NCBI RefSeq assembly: GCF_014217685.1
Contig: NZ_CP043653.1
Span: 2,856,419 to 2,920,418 of the forward strand
DNA from: Glaciihabitans sp. INWT7
GTDB lineage: Bacteria > Actinomycetota > Actinomycetes > Actinomycetales > Microbacteriaceae
Direction: 5' to 3'
Length of the DNA: 64,000 bases
Shown here: positions 26,697-35,148 of the stretch, one piece after another
Position numbering within the stretch: position 1 is the stretch's first letter
Layout of the letters: every line of letters begins with the position of its first letter
Notes under the pieces: model-generated
The model's database searches: none
What the model was told of the DNA's origin: nothing
Seen by the model: only the letters and a program-made list of their open reading frames with translations
Made by a program: the position numbers and the translations under genes

Positions 26697-27449
26697 TCAG
26701 ACCTCGCCGAATCCCTCCGTCACGAGCTCGGTCACCCGCGCGAGCGCCTCCGCCGCCTGGGCTCCGGATGCGGCCACCGTCAACACGTCGCCGGACTTCG
26801 CCCCGAGCGACAGCAGGCCGATGAGGCTATTGGCCGCCACCGGGCCCGTACCGGAGCGCGTATTCACCACGGTGAGTTTCGCGTCGAACCCGGCGAGGGT
26901 CGACACCAGCGTCGCAGCCGGCCGGGCGTGCAGCCCGTCGGGATTGACGATCGTGAGCTCGGCGGAAAGCCCGGCTGGTGCGGTTTCCGCACCGGATGCT
27001 GTGGCGCCCGAGGTCGTGACTTCTGGGACAGGGGCTTCCGGGGCGGGGGCGTCACCCAGCATCGAGATCTTCGGCTCGAGTGCGCCGCGCGCCTCCCGGT
27101 CGACATCGTCGAGGCTCGCTCCCCCGGCCGCTGTGACGACCGCGGCGAGGATCCCCTCGACGAATGGCGCACTCGATAGACGCACCTCCGCCTCGGACGA
27201 ACGGAAGTCGAGCGCCATCTCCGCGCTCATCACCGCCGAGCCGAGGTCCATGATCACGAGCACCCCATCGGGCGAGGCCACCTCGTCGATCGCTGCAGAG
27301 ACCGCCGTGGCATCCGTTCCGATCAGTCCCTCGCCCGCTCCGGCGGCGATCGCGATCGCCGGTTTCTCGCCCGGCACCATCTGCAGGGCGAGATCCACGG
27401 CGGCATGCGCGAGGGCGGGGCTGTGGGACACCACCACCACTCCGATCAC
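26697..27449 (-). CDS. dhaM: DhaM phosphotransfer protein, EIIA-HPr fusion
   Basis: A 250-residue phosphoryl carrier for PTS-dependent dihydroxyacetone kinase. The N-terminal mannose-type EIIA domain has the active His9 in VVVVSHSPALAH; a Pro/Ala-rich linker spans about 130-160; the C-terminal HPr-like domain has His174 in NPDGLHARPA. The E. coli protein carries an extra EI-like domain that is absent here, so general EI must feed this one. It overlaps dhaL by 4 bp and ends the operon. Confidence 0.93.
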   Translation of the reverse strand: MIGVVVVSHSPALAHAAVDLALQMVPGEKPAIAIAAGAGEGLIGTDATAVSAAIDEVASPDGVLVIMDLGSAVMSAEMALDFRSSEAEVRLSSAPFVEGILAAVVTAAGGASLDDVDREARGALEPKISMLGDAPAPEAPVPEVTTSGATASGAETAPAGLSAELTIVNPDGLHARPAATLVSTLAGFDAKLTVVNTRSGTGPVAANSLIGLLSLGAKSGDVLTVAASGAQAAEALARVTELVTEGFGEV

Positions 27450-28084
27450 GCGACTGCTTCGGCGAGCGCCTGGAACAGGAACGCGGTGGACGTCGCGCCC
27501 GGATCGAGATGACCGGCGCTGCGATCACCCAGGTAGCTCGCCCGGCCCTTTCGGGCGACGAGGGGCTCTGTGGCATCCCGCCCCGCCACTGCGGCCGCCG
27601 CCGCGCCCGCGGTCGCGGTGGCGATGTCGGCTCCCGCGGCGATTTCGGCATCGAGCGCATCCACCGCGGGCGACATGGCATCGAACATCGTCTTGTCTCC
27701 CAGCTCCGCCTTGCCGCGCGCGAGGATACCGCCGAGGCCGGCCCGCAGGGATGCCGCAAGAGCACCGGCATCCAGCTCCGCCACCGGTCCGGCGGTAGAT
27801 CCGAAGCGCAGGAAGAAGGTGCCGTAGAGCGGACCGCTTGCCCCGCCGACGGAAGTGACGAGGGTCATGCCGACCTGCTTGAACAGTTCGTCGACGGCGG
27901 TCGACGGGGTGGCACCGATCTTCTCCATCACCGCGGTCATGCCCCGAGCCATGTTCGACCCGTGATCGGCATCACCGATCGCCGAGTCCAGCTCCGTGAG
28001 ATAGCTGCGGTTCTCCGCCATGAGCGCGTCGAAACGACTCAGCCAGCGCACCAGCTGGTCGATGGTCACAGTGCCACCCGCCAT
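27446..28084 (-). CDS. dhaL: Dihydroxyacetone kinase ADP-binding subunit
   Basis: A 212-residue all-helical subunit that keeps ADP bound and passes phosphate from DhaM to dihydroxyacetone on DhaK. The metal-binding Asp residues are in DSAIGDADHGSNM (Asp33, 38, 40), and SVGGASGPLYGTFF is the nucleotide loop. It starts five bases after the dhaK stop and overlaps dhaM. Confidence 0.95.
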   Translation of the reverse strand: MAGGTVTIDQLVRWLSRFDALMAENRSYLTELDSAIGDADHGSNMARGMTAVMEKIGATPSTAVDELFKQVGMTLVTSVGGASGPLYGTFFLRFGSTAGPVAELDAGALAASLRAGLGGILARGKAELGDKTMFDAMSPAVDALDAEIAAGADIATATAGAAAAAVAGRDATEPLVARKGRASYLGDRSAGHLDPGATSTAFLFQALAEAVA

Positions 28085-28089
28085 GGCGT

Positions 28090-29088
28090 TCAGACCCCCC
28101 AGCGCAGGCCGGCGGTGTTCACCGGTGCGTCCCAGAATCTGAGGATCTCGTCATCCGCCTTCAGGATCGTGACCGAGCATCCCGCCATGTCGAGCGAGGT
28201 GATGTAGTTGCCCACGAGGCTGCGGGCCACGGTGATCCCCGACTTCTCGAGGATCTTCTTCACCTCTCCGTACATCAGGTAGAGCTCGATGAGGGGAGAT
28301 CCGCCCATGCCGTTGAGCATGACGATCGAGGGTCCGTCGGTGAAGTCGAAGTCGTGGAGGATGGGCTCCACCAGCTGCTGGGCGATGGATGCCGCGGGTG
28401 CGAGCGGCACGCGATGCCGGCCCGGCTCGCCGTGGATGCCCACGCCCATCTCCATCATGTCGTCGGGGATCTCGAAGGTCGGCTTTCCCGCCGCGGGCAC
28501 TGTGCAGCTCGTCAGCGCCATTCCCATGGAACGCCCCTGCGCATTCACCTTGCGAGCGAGCGCTCCGACGGCGGTGAGGTCGGCCCCGGCCTCGGCGGCC
28601 GCGCCGACGATCTTCTCCAACAGCACCGTCACTCCGACTCCGCGTCGGCCGGCGGTCCAGGTGGAGTCCTCTACGGCGACATCATCGTTGGTGACCACCG
28701 TCTCGACCTTGACCCCGGCATCCGCCTCGGCCAGTTCCGCCGCCATCTCGAAGTTCATGACGTCACCCGTGTAGTTCTTCACGATGTGCAGCACGCCCGC
28801 CCCGGCATCCGCCACCTTCGTCGCTTCCTGCATCTGGTCGGGGGTGGGGCTGGTGAACACTTCTCCGGCACACGCCGCATCCAGCATCCCGAACCCGACG
28901 AATCCGCCGTGCAGCGGTTCGTGCCCGGATCCGCCGCCCGAGATCAGGGCGACTTTGCCCGGTTTCGTCGGCTCGCCGCGATAGATGATGCGGTTGACAT
29001 GGTCGACCCGCAGTTCCGGATGCGCCGCCTCGACCCCCACGAGGGAATCGGCAAGCACGTTCTCTGGGTCGTTGATGAGCTTTTTCAC
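28090..29088 (-). CDS. dhaK: Dihydroxyacetone kinase substrate-binding subunit
   Basis: A 332-residue subunit that binds dihydroxyacetone covalently through His219 in GVGIHGEPG. Other motifs are SGGGSGHEPLHGGFVG and VKNYTGDVMNFEMA. The start is GTG at 29088. With dhaL and dhaM it makes dihydroxyacetone phosphate from dihydroxyacetone using PEP-derived phosphate. No DhaR/DhaS-type regulator is next to it. Confidence 0.96.
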   Translation of the reverse strand: MKKLINDPENVLADSLVGVEAAHPELRVDHVNRIIYRGEPTKPGKVALISGGGSGHEPLHGGFVGFGMLDAACAGEVFTSPTPDQMQEATKVADAGAGVLHIVKNYTGDVMNFEMAAELAEADAGVKVETVVTNDDVAVEDSTWTAGRRGVGVTVLLEKIVGAAAEAGADLTAVGALARKVNAQGRSMGMALTSCTVPAAGKPTFEIPDDMMEMGVGIHGEPGRHRVPLAPAASIAQQLVEPILHDFDFTDGPSIVMLNGMGGSPLIELYLMYGEVKKILEKSGITVARSLVGNYITSLDMAGCSVTILKADDEILRFWDAPVNTAGLRWGV

Positions 29089-29333
29089 GGGTGAGACCTC
29101 TTCCTCGAGTTTTCCTGGATATCACGCTAGACCCGAGCACTGTGGCGCGCCAGAGCGCAGCCCTCCCCACCAGAAAATCGCGGAAGTCGACCCAGCCGGA
29201 CGGTGTCGGCCTGGACCGACACGACCGGTCGGTGCGTCTCGATTCGCCCGGGCTGATGCCGGCATCCGTCGGCGTCGCAGGGCGAGTCGGGAGTACCGGT
29301 GGGTTCGTCACCAAGACGACGCACCAGTTAACG

Positions 29334-29363
29334 ACGGAAGGCCAGCCGAGGCTGGCCTTCCGT
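29334..29363 (-). terminator. Terminator hairpin after sucCD
   Basis: ACGGAAGGCCAG pairs perfectly with CTGGCCTTCCGT over 12 bp with the loop CCGAGG. It begins 12 bases past the sucD stop on the minus strand. The 29089-29333 stretch below it is the dhaK upstream region, where I see no certain promoter. Confidence 0.75.
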
Positions 29364-29374
29364 TTCGCACACTG

Positions 29375-30259
29375 TTACAGCGAGGCGAGAACCTCGCGCA
29401 TGAGGGTGGCGGTCTCGCTCGGCGTCTTGCCGACCTTGACCCCGGCGGCCTCGAGGGCCTCCTTCTTTCCCTGCGCGGTGCCCGCTCCGGAGGAGACGAT
29501 GGCGCCGGCGTGGCCCATGGTCTTGCCCTCGGGCGCGGTGAAACCGGCGACGTAGCCGACGACGGGCTTGGTGACGTGCGCCTTGATGTAGTCCGCGGCA
29601 CGCTCCTCGGCGTCGCCGCCGATCTCACCGATCATGACGATCGCCTTGGTGTCGGGGTCCGCCTCGAACGCGGCGAGCGCGTCGATGTGAGTGGTGCCGA
29701 TGATCGGGTCGCCGCCGATGCCGATGGCGGTCGAGAATCCGAGGTCGCGCAGCTCGTACATCATCTGGTACGTGAGCGTTCCCGACTTCGAGACGAGCCC
29801 GATCGGGCCCTTCCCGGTGATCGTTGCTGGCGTGATGCCCACGAGCGACTCGCCCGGGGTGATGATGCCGGGGCAGTTCGGTCCGATGATCCGGGTCTTG
29901 CCCGAGGCCTTCGCCGTGGCCCAGAACTCGGCCGAGTCCTGGATCGGGATGCCCTCGGTGATCACGACGACGAGCGGGATCTCGGCCTCGATGGCCTCGA
30001 GCACGGCGTCCTTGGCGAAGGCCGGGGGAACGAAGACGATGGAGACATCCGCTCCGGTCTTCTCGATGGCCTCGGTGACCGTGCCGAAGACGGGCAGTTC
30101 CACGTCGCCGTGGGTGACTGTCGTGCCGGCTTTGCGGGCGTTCACGCCCCCGACGACCTGCGTGCCAGCCTTCAGCATGAGGGCGGTGTGCTTGGTGCCC
30201 TCACCGCCGGTGATGCCCTGCACGATGACCTTGGAGTCCTTATTGAGGAAGATCGACAT
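29375..30259 (-). CDS. sucD: Succinyl-CoA synthetase alpha subunit
   Basis: A 294-residue CoA-binding subunit. The Rossmann CoA site is near [15 protein letters not shown], the conserved [11 protein letters not shown] follows, and the phospho-His is in [10 protein letters not shown]. The ATG at 30259 has AAGGGA at a good distance; an upstream open frame belongs to a shadow. It lies 14 bases downstream of sucC in the same operon. Confidence 0.97.
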   Translation of the reverse strand: MSIFLNKDSKVIVQGITGGEGTKHTALMLKAGTQVVGGVNARKAGTTVTHGDVELPVFGTVTEAIEKTGADVSIVFVPPAFAKDAVLEAIEAEIPLVVVITEGIPIQDSAEFWATAKASGKTRIIGPNCPGIITPGESLVGITPATITGKGPIGLVSKSGTLTYQMMYELRDLGFSTAIGIGGDPIIGTTHIDALAAFEADPDTKAIVMIGEIGGDAEERAADYIKAHVTKPVVGYVAGFTAPEGKTMGHAGAIVSSGAGTAQGKKEALEAAGVKVGKTPSETATLMREVLASL

Positions 30260-30273
30260 TTCTCTGTAGTCCC

Positions 30274-31437
30274 TTACTTCGAAGCCAGCTCGGCGGCCTT
30301 GGCGGCGCCGTCGTCCATGGTGTCGGCGAGCGACACGAGCGGGTGCGCGTATTCGGCGAGGATCGCGCGGCCCTCCTCGACCTTGTTGCCGTCGAGACGA
30401 ACGACAAGGGGCTTGGATGCGGTGTCGCCCAGTGTCTTGAGTGCACCGACGATGCCGTTGGCCACCGCGTCGCACGCGGTGATGCCACCGAAGACGTTCA
30501 CAAACACGCTCTTCACCTGCGGGTCGCCGAGGATCACGTCGAGGCCGTTGGCCATCACCTCAGCGGATGCTCCGCCGCCGATGTCGAGGAAGTTGGCCGG
30601 CTTCACGCTGCCGAAGTTCTCTCCCGCGTAGCTGACCACGTCGAGGGTGGACATCACGAGGCCGGCACCGTTTCCGATGACACCCACCTCGCCGTCGAGC
30701 TTCACGTAGTTGAGACCGAGCTTCTTGGCCTTCGCCTCGAGCGGGTCCTCCGAGTCGATGTCTACGAGCGCCTCGTGGTTGGGGTGACGGAACTCGGCGT
30801 TCTCGTCCAGCGAAACCTTGCCGTCGAGCGCGACGATGTCGCCGTCTTCGGTGATCACGAGCGGGTTGACCTCGACGAGCGTGGCATCCTCGCCCTTGTA
30901 GACCTCGTAGAGCTTCACGAACACCGGGGCGACCTTCTCGACGATGTCGGCCGGGAACTTGCCCGCGATCGCGATCTCGGTGGCCCTGGCGAGGTCGATG
31001 CCGGTGAGCGGGTCGATCTCGATGCGGGCGAGGGCCTCCGGCCGCTCGACGGCGAGCTCTTCGATCTCCATGCCACCCTCGTAGCTGGCGAGCGAGAGGT
31101 AGCTGCGGTTCGCGCGGTCGAGCAGCACGGAGAAGTAGTACTCCTCCTTGATGCGGGCTCCGGCGGCGACCATGACCCGCTTGACGGTGTGGCCCTTGAT
31201 GTCGAGACCGAAGATTCCTTCGGCGGCAGCGGCAGCATCGTCCGGGTTGTGGGCGACCTTCACGCCGCCCGCCTTGCCGCGTCCGCCGGCCTTGACCTGC
31301 GCCTTGACGACGACCGTGCCGCCGAGCTTCGTCGCGGCCGCGCGCACCTCTTCCGGCGTATCGGCGATGATGCCGGCGAGCACCGGCACTCCATAGGATT
31401 CGAAGAGATCTCGGGCCTGGTACTCAAATAGATCCAC
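30274..31437 (-). CDS. sucC: Succinyl-CoA synthetase beta subunit
   Basis: A 387-residue ATP-grasp subunit of the TCA-cycle enzyme that couples succinyl-CoA cleavage to nucleotide triphosphate synthesis. Seen: [44 protein letters not shown] and [10 protein letters not shown]. The GTG at 31437 gives the conserved N-terminus; the longer frame to 31482 would run into the operators. Two overlapping copies of the icd-type palindrome lie 47-80 bases upstream. Confidence 0.96.
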   Translation of the reverse strand: MDLFEYQARDLFESYGVPVLAGIIADTPEEVRAAATKLGGTVVVKAQVKAGGRGKAGGVKVAHNPDDAAAAAEGIFGLDIKGHTVKRVMVAAGARIKEEYYFSVLLDRANRSYLSLASYEGGMEIEELAVERPEALARIEIDPLTGIDLARATEIAIAGKFPADIVEKVAPVFVKLYEVYKGEDATLVEVNPLVITEDGDIVALDGKVSLDENAEFRHPNHEALVDIDSEDPLEAKAKKLGLNYVKLDGEVGVIGNGAGLVMSTLDVVSYAGENFGSVKPANFLDIGGGASAEVMANGLDVILGDPQVKSVFVNVFGGITACDAVANGIVGALKTLGDTASKPLVVRLDGNKVEEGRAILAEYAHPLVSLADTMDDGAAKAAELASK

Positions 31438-31483
31438 GCTGCTGTGTCCAATCCGCAGTTCGTATGTCTGATGTGGCGGCAAG

Positions 31484-31517
31484 TCTCTCGATATCGAGAT
31501 AGCTCGACATCAAGATA
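31484..31517. promoter_or_regulatory. Tandem palindromic operators upstream of sucCD
   Basis: Site 1 (31484-31501) holds the perfect palindrome CTCGATATCGAG. Site 2 (31500-31517), TAGCTCGACATCAAGATA, matches the icd site at 17 of 18 bases. The two overlap by two bases. Regulator unknown; a common TCA-cycle regulator is inferred. Confidence 0.65.
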
Positions 31518-31612
31518 TTTGGGCCACCAAGCACTCTACCCCCGGCGACTCGGGAGCTTGGCTCGAGCGAGGCGGCCACGAGGGAAACTTTGGGGGTTCT
31601 TACGCTCGCGAT

Positions 31613-33028
31613 TCAGACGGCGAACTGCACGGTGCCCGTCGGAATGTCCGCCATCACCAGGGTGGCGCGCACCCGGCTGCCCGCCTCGAGCGTGCCGCTG
31701 CAGTTGGCCGCCACGGCCGGGTCTGCTAGCTGGATGACTCCCCCGCCCTTTCGCGCGGAGATCACCGTCGCGTCGAAGACCTCGCCCACACGTCCACGCA
31801 GCACCGCGGCCTCGACCGCGTCGATCGAGCCGCGGCTGAGACGGGAGGCGATGCCGTCCGACGCAGCCATGATCGCCGGGATCGCCGGCAGCGCCGACCG
31901 CACCCAGGACGGCACCGGATTCCCGGCCACGATCGCCTCGCAGGTGACGAGCACGAAGCGGTCGACGAGGCGCCGCAACGGTGCGGTGGTATGCGCGTAG
32001 GGCGCCCCGACCGCGGCCTGCAGCGTCACCTCCGGAGCCCCTCCGTCGAACACCGTATAGCCGGCGCCGCGGAAGAGCGAGCCGGCCGCATGGATGATCG
32101 CGAGCTGTTTCGGGTCGTCGGAGTCCAGGGTGCGCAGGTATTCGCCGTAGGCGAGCTGAGGCGCCCACGGCCAGCCGAGGGCCACGGTCTGCAGCCGGAA
32201 ACGGTCGATGGCTGAGGCATCCGGGGCCGGCATGGTGCGCAGGATGCCCACTCCCCCCTCGATCATGATGCCGGCGGCTGCCATGCCGGTCATCAGGGAG
32301 AGCTGGGCGTTCCAATCCTCCACCGGAAGTGACCGGCGACGCTCCAGCCGGTAGACGTGATCGACCTCGGTGACCTCCTGGTCGGCGCGATTGAGGCTCG
32401 CTCCGCCGCGCTTCCTCTCGAGAGAGATGCGTTTCTCGCCGACCTCGCGCAGCAGCTGCAGTGAATCGCTCGCCGTGCCCGCATCGATCTCCTGCTGCAC
32501 TTCGGCGTAGTCGCACTGGCGGATGCTGCGAATGCGGGCACGGGCGACGGTGGCGGCGATCACGTCGGCGTCGACGTCGAGCGTGAAGTCCCACACGAAA
32601 GCGCCACGCACCTCACCCGGCAGCAGCGACGCGGCATCCTCACTGATGACAGTCGGATGCAAGGGGATGCGGCCGTCCGGCGCGTACATGGTCTGGCCAC
32701 GCCGGCGGGCCTCCGCGTCGATCGGACCGTTCGGTGCCACGAACGCGGGCACATCGGCGATGGCGTACCGCACGCGGTATCCGTCGGCGCTCCGCTCGAG
32801 GTGGAGCGCCTGGTCGAGGTCGGTCGCACCCGCGGGATCGATCGTGACGAAAGGGATCGCCGTGCTGTCCACCTCCGGGAGCACCTGGTGGGCGATCACG
32901 GACCGGGCATCCGCCTCGACCACCGCGGGGAATTCCGCGCTGAGTCCCAGCTCCGCGCGCAACTGGGCGAAACGCTCGGCGAGCTGACCGGATGACGGAA
33001 GCACGAGGTGCATTGAAGACACGGTCAT
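31613..33028 (-). CDS. RNB domain ribonuclease (RNase II/R-like)
   Basis: A 471-residue protein with an RNB exonuclease domain. The Mg-binding segment reads IDPAGATDLDQA: Asp64, Asp70 and Asp72 are kept, while the fourth acidic position is Gln73. There is no recognisable cold-shock or S1 domain at full strength, and the protein is shorter than RNase II (~640) or RNase R. The ATG at 33028 lies seven bases after TAGGCT (33036-33041), fitting a leaderless mRNA. It is divergent from the MpaB-like gene. It probably degrades RNA 3' to 5'; activity with the altered site should be checked. Confidence 0.85.
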   Translation of the reverse strand: MTVSSMHLVLPSSGQLAERFAQLRAELGLSAEFPAVVEADARSVIAHQVLPEVDSTAIPFVTIDPAGATDLDQALHLERSADGYRVRYAIADVPAFVAPNGPIDAEARRRGQTMYAPDGRIPLHPTVISEDAASLLPGEVRGAFVWDFTLDVDADVIAATVARARIRSIRQCDYAEVQQEIDAGTASDSLQLLREVGEKRISLERKRGGASLNRADQEVTEVDHVYRLERRRSLPVEDWNAQLSLMTGMAAAGIMIEGGVGILRTMPAPDASAIDRFRLQTVALGWPWAPQLAYGEYLRTLDSDDPKQLAIIHAAGSLFRGAGYTVFDGGAPEVTLQAAVGAPYAHTTAPLRRLVDRFVLVTCEAIVAGNPVPSWVRSALPAIPAIMAASDGIASRLSRGSIDAVEAAVLRGRVGEVFDATVISARKGGGVIQLADPAVAANCSGTLEAGSRVRATLVMADIPTGTVQFAV

Positions 33029-33079
33029 GCGCGCCAGCCTACGTGGCAACGCTCCTCTGGCACGGCGCACAATGGACGG

Positions 33080-33832
33080 ATGAAACCCGTGGCGCTCACC
33101 GACATCGGCGCCGAGGCCGTACTGCTCGCCGGTGGCGGTCGCGCGATCCTGCTGCAGCTGGCCAAGCCCGCGGTGGGTCACGCCGTCGCCGAACACAGCA
33201 ACTTCGCCGCCGACCCGCTGCGGCGACTACGCAACACGTTGACATACGTGTATGCGCTGGTCTTCGGCACCCCGACTCAGGTCGCGGCGGTGACGGCGAT
33301 GGTGCAACGTGCCCACGCCCCGGTGCGGTCCGCCAGCTACGACGCGTCGGATGCCGGGCTGCAGCTCTGGGTGGCGGCCACTCTCTACGAGACGGCGACC
33401 ACGCTGCATGAGCGCGTGTTCGGACCACTCGACGAGGCATCCGCCGACCGGGTCTATCGGGACTATGCGGTCGTGGGCACCGCGCTCGGCATGCCCGCAG
33501 AGCTCTGGCCCGCCGACCGGGAGGCCTTCGGTCGCTACTGGCGAGAACAACTGGCGGGGCTCGAGGTCGACGACCGGGTTCGCGCGGTCTCGGTGCAATT
33601 GCTACGACCGGCATCCGGTCCGCTCTGGATGCGGGCACTGATGCCGATGGCGCGCCTCGCGACCGCCGGATTGCTCTCTCCTCCGCTTCGCGAGGCCTAT
33701 GCGCTGCCGTGGGACGACCGCCGCCAGCGCCGCTTCGATCGCCTGATGGATGTCACGGCACGCGTCTACCCGCGGCTGCCCGCCCGGCTGCGGCACTGGC
33801 CGAAGAACCACCTGCTCAAACGACTCGGCTGA
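33080..33832 (+). CDS. MpaB/DUF2236 family oxygenase
   Basis: A 250-residue protein of the DUF2236 family, which includes MpaB and the rubber oxygenase Lcp catalytic domain. Seen are the family-typical GGGRAILLQLAKPAVGHAVAEHS at the N-terminus, RTLTYVYALVFG-like sequence (here RNTLTYVYALVFG), and WVAATLYETA. Such proteins bind heme b or act on lipids, but the substrate is unknown. Only 51 bp separate it from the divergent ribonuclease gene. An imperfect 25-bp hairpin follows its stop. Confidence 0.82.
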   Translation: MKPVALTDIGAEAVLLAGGGRAILLQLAKPAVGHAVAEHSNFAADPLRRLRNTLTYVYALVFGTPTQVAAVTAMVQRAHAPVRSASYDASDAGLQLWVAATLYETATTLHERVFGPLDEASADRVYRDYAVVGTALGMPAELWPADREAFGRYWREQLAGLEVDDRVRAVSVQLLRPASGPLWMRALMPMARLATAGLLSPPLREAYALPWDDRRQRRFDRLMDVTARVYPRLPARLRHWPKNHLLKRLG

Positions 33833-33868
33833 AGACCGGTCAAACGACGGACCTCCGAGCACAGCAAG

Positions 33869-33933
33869 CGCCAGAACTGGCAGTCGGTGTTGCGGAAGCT
33901 GTCCTTCGGCGACACCAACTGCCAGTCCTGGCG
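33869..33933. repeat. Long imperfect palindrome between convergent genes
   Basis: Two 25-base arms (33869-33893 and 33909-33933) match at 22 positions, with one further G-U pair possible, around a 15-base loop. The core is ACTGGCAGT facing ACTGCCAGT. It lies between the MpaB-like gene and the old yellow enzyme gene, and may serve as a bidirectional terminator or be a palindromic repeat unit. Confidence 0.65.
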
Positions 33934-33971
33934 GCGGATGGGGCCACCGTGGGCTACACGGCGGCCCTGGC

Positions 33972-35045
33972 TCAGATCGCGAGTGCGGGGTAGTCCGTGT
34001 AACCCTCGCCGGTCGCACCGTAGAAGGTGCTCGGGTTGGGCTCGTTGAGCTCGCGGTCGTCGCGCCAGCGGGCGACGAGGTCGGGGTTCGCGATAGCCTG
34101 GCGGCCGACGGCGACGACATCCGCGTGGTTCGCCTCCACGAACTCCATCGCCTCGTCGCGGGTGGTCAGCTGACCGAATCCGCTGTTCACCATGAGCGGG
34201 CCGCCGAAGCGGGAGCGGAGGTCCTGCACGAGCTCGCCGGCCGGATCGCTGTGCAGCACGCTGAGGTAGGCGAGGCCGAGTGGGGCGATGCCGTCGATCA
34301 GAGCGTCGTAGGTGGCCTTGGTCTCCGCCTCATCCGTCTCGAAGACGTCCTGGATGTTGTGCGAGGGCGAGATGCGGATGCCCACCCGATCCGCTCCGAC
34401 CGCTTCGGCTACGGCCGTCACGGTCTCGATTCCGAACCGGGCGCGGTTGGCGGGGGATCCGCCGTAACCATCGGTGCGCACGTTGGACACGGGCGACAGG
34501 AACTCGTGCAGCAGGTATCCGTTCGCGGAGTGCACCTCGACGCCGTCGAACCCGGCCTCGATCGCGTTACGGGCCGCCTGCACGATCTCTGCGGTCACGC
34601 CGGGGAGTTCGTCGGTCTCGAGGGCGCGGGGCTCGGGGTAGCGCTTCTTGCCGAGAGGGGTGTGCGTCTCGCCGTCGATCGCGATGGCGCTCGGAGCCAC
34701 CGGCGTGAGGCCGTTGATGATCTCGGGGTGCGTCACGCGGCCGCCGTGCATGAGCTGCATGACGATGATTCCACCCTCGGCGTGCACGGCTTCGGTAACG
34801 CGACGCCAGCCCGCGATCTGCTCGGGGGTGACGATGCCGGGCTGTCCCGGGTACGCGCGACTCACCGGGCTCGGGAAGGTGCCCTCGGTCACGATGAGGC
34901 CGAGGGTGGCGCGCTGCCGATAGTGCTCGACGAGCAGGTCGTTCGGCACCCCGGCGTCACCGGCACGCAGCCGGGTGAGGGGCGCCATGACGACACGGTT
35001 GGACAGGGCGAGGGCCCCGAGGTTCACGGGCGCGAAGAGTTGCAC
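33972..35045 (-). CDS. Old yellow enzyme family alkene reductase
   Basis: A 357-residue FMN-dependent NAD(P)H:flavin oxidoreductase. Seen: NRVVMAPLTRLRA at the N-terminus, MQLMHGGRVTHPE, the active-site HSANGYLLHEFLSP and the late VAVGRQAIANPDLV. The His-Ala-Asn (H-x-x-N) pair that binds the carbonyl is kept. Such enzymes reduce activated C=C bonds. The GTG at 35045 has AAGGAA at the right distance. It is expressed alone. Confidence 0.92.
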   Translation of the reverse strand: MQLFAPVNLGALALSNRVVMAPLTRLRAGDAGVPNDLLVEHYRQRATLGLIVTEGTFPSPVSRAYPGQPGIVTPEQIAGWRRVTEAVHAEGGIIVMQLMHGGRVTHPEIINGLTPVAPSAIAIDGETHTPLGKKRYPEPRALETDELPGVTAEIVQAARNAIEAGFDGVEVHSANGYLLHEFLSPVSNVRTDGYGGSPANRARFGIETVTAVAEAVGADRVGIRISPSHNIQDVFETDEAETKATYDALIDGIAPLGLAYLSVLHSDPAGELVQDLRSRFGGPLMVNSGFGQLTTRDEAMEFVEANHADVVAVGRQAIANPDLVARWRDDRELNEPNPSTFYGATGEGYTDYPALAI

Positions 35046-35148
35046 GGTACTTCCTTCTGGACTGGGTTTCAGATACCGAGTCCACAACGGGCACACTCCC
35101 CGCACTATTCCCCCGCGTCCCTGTGGCACTCGCAGCTAGCCTGAGACG

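Noticed and set aside
33709-33993. Plus-strand open frame of 94 codons across the palindrome
   Set aside because: It lies mostly inside the MpaB-like gene in another frame and has no start signal or family.
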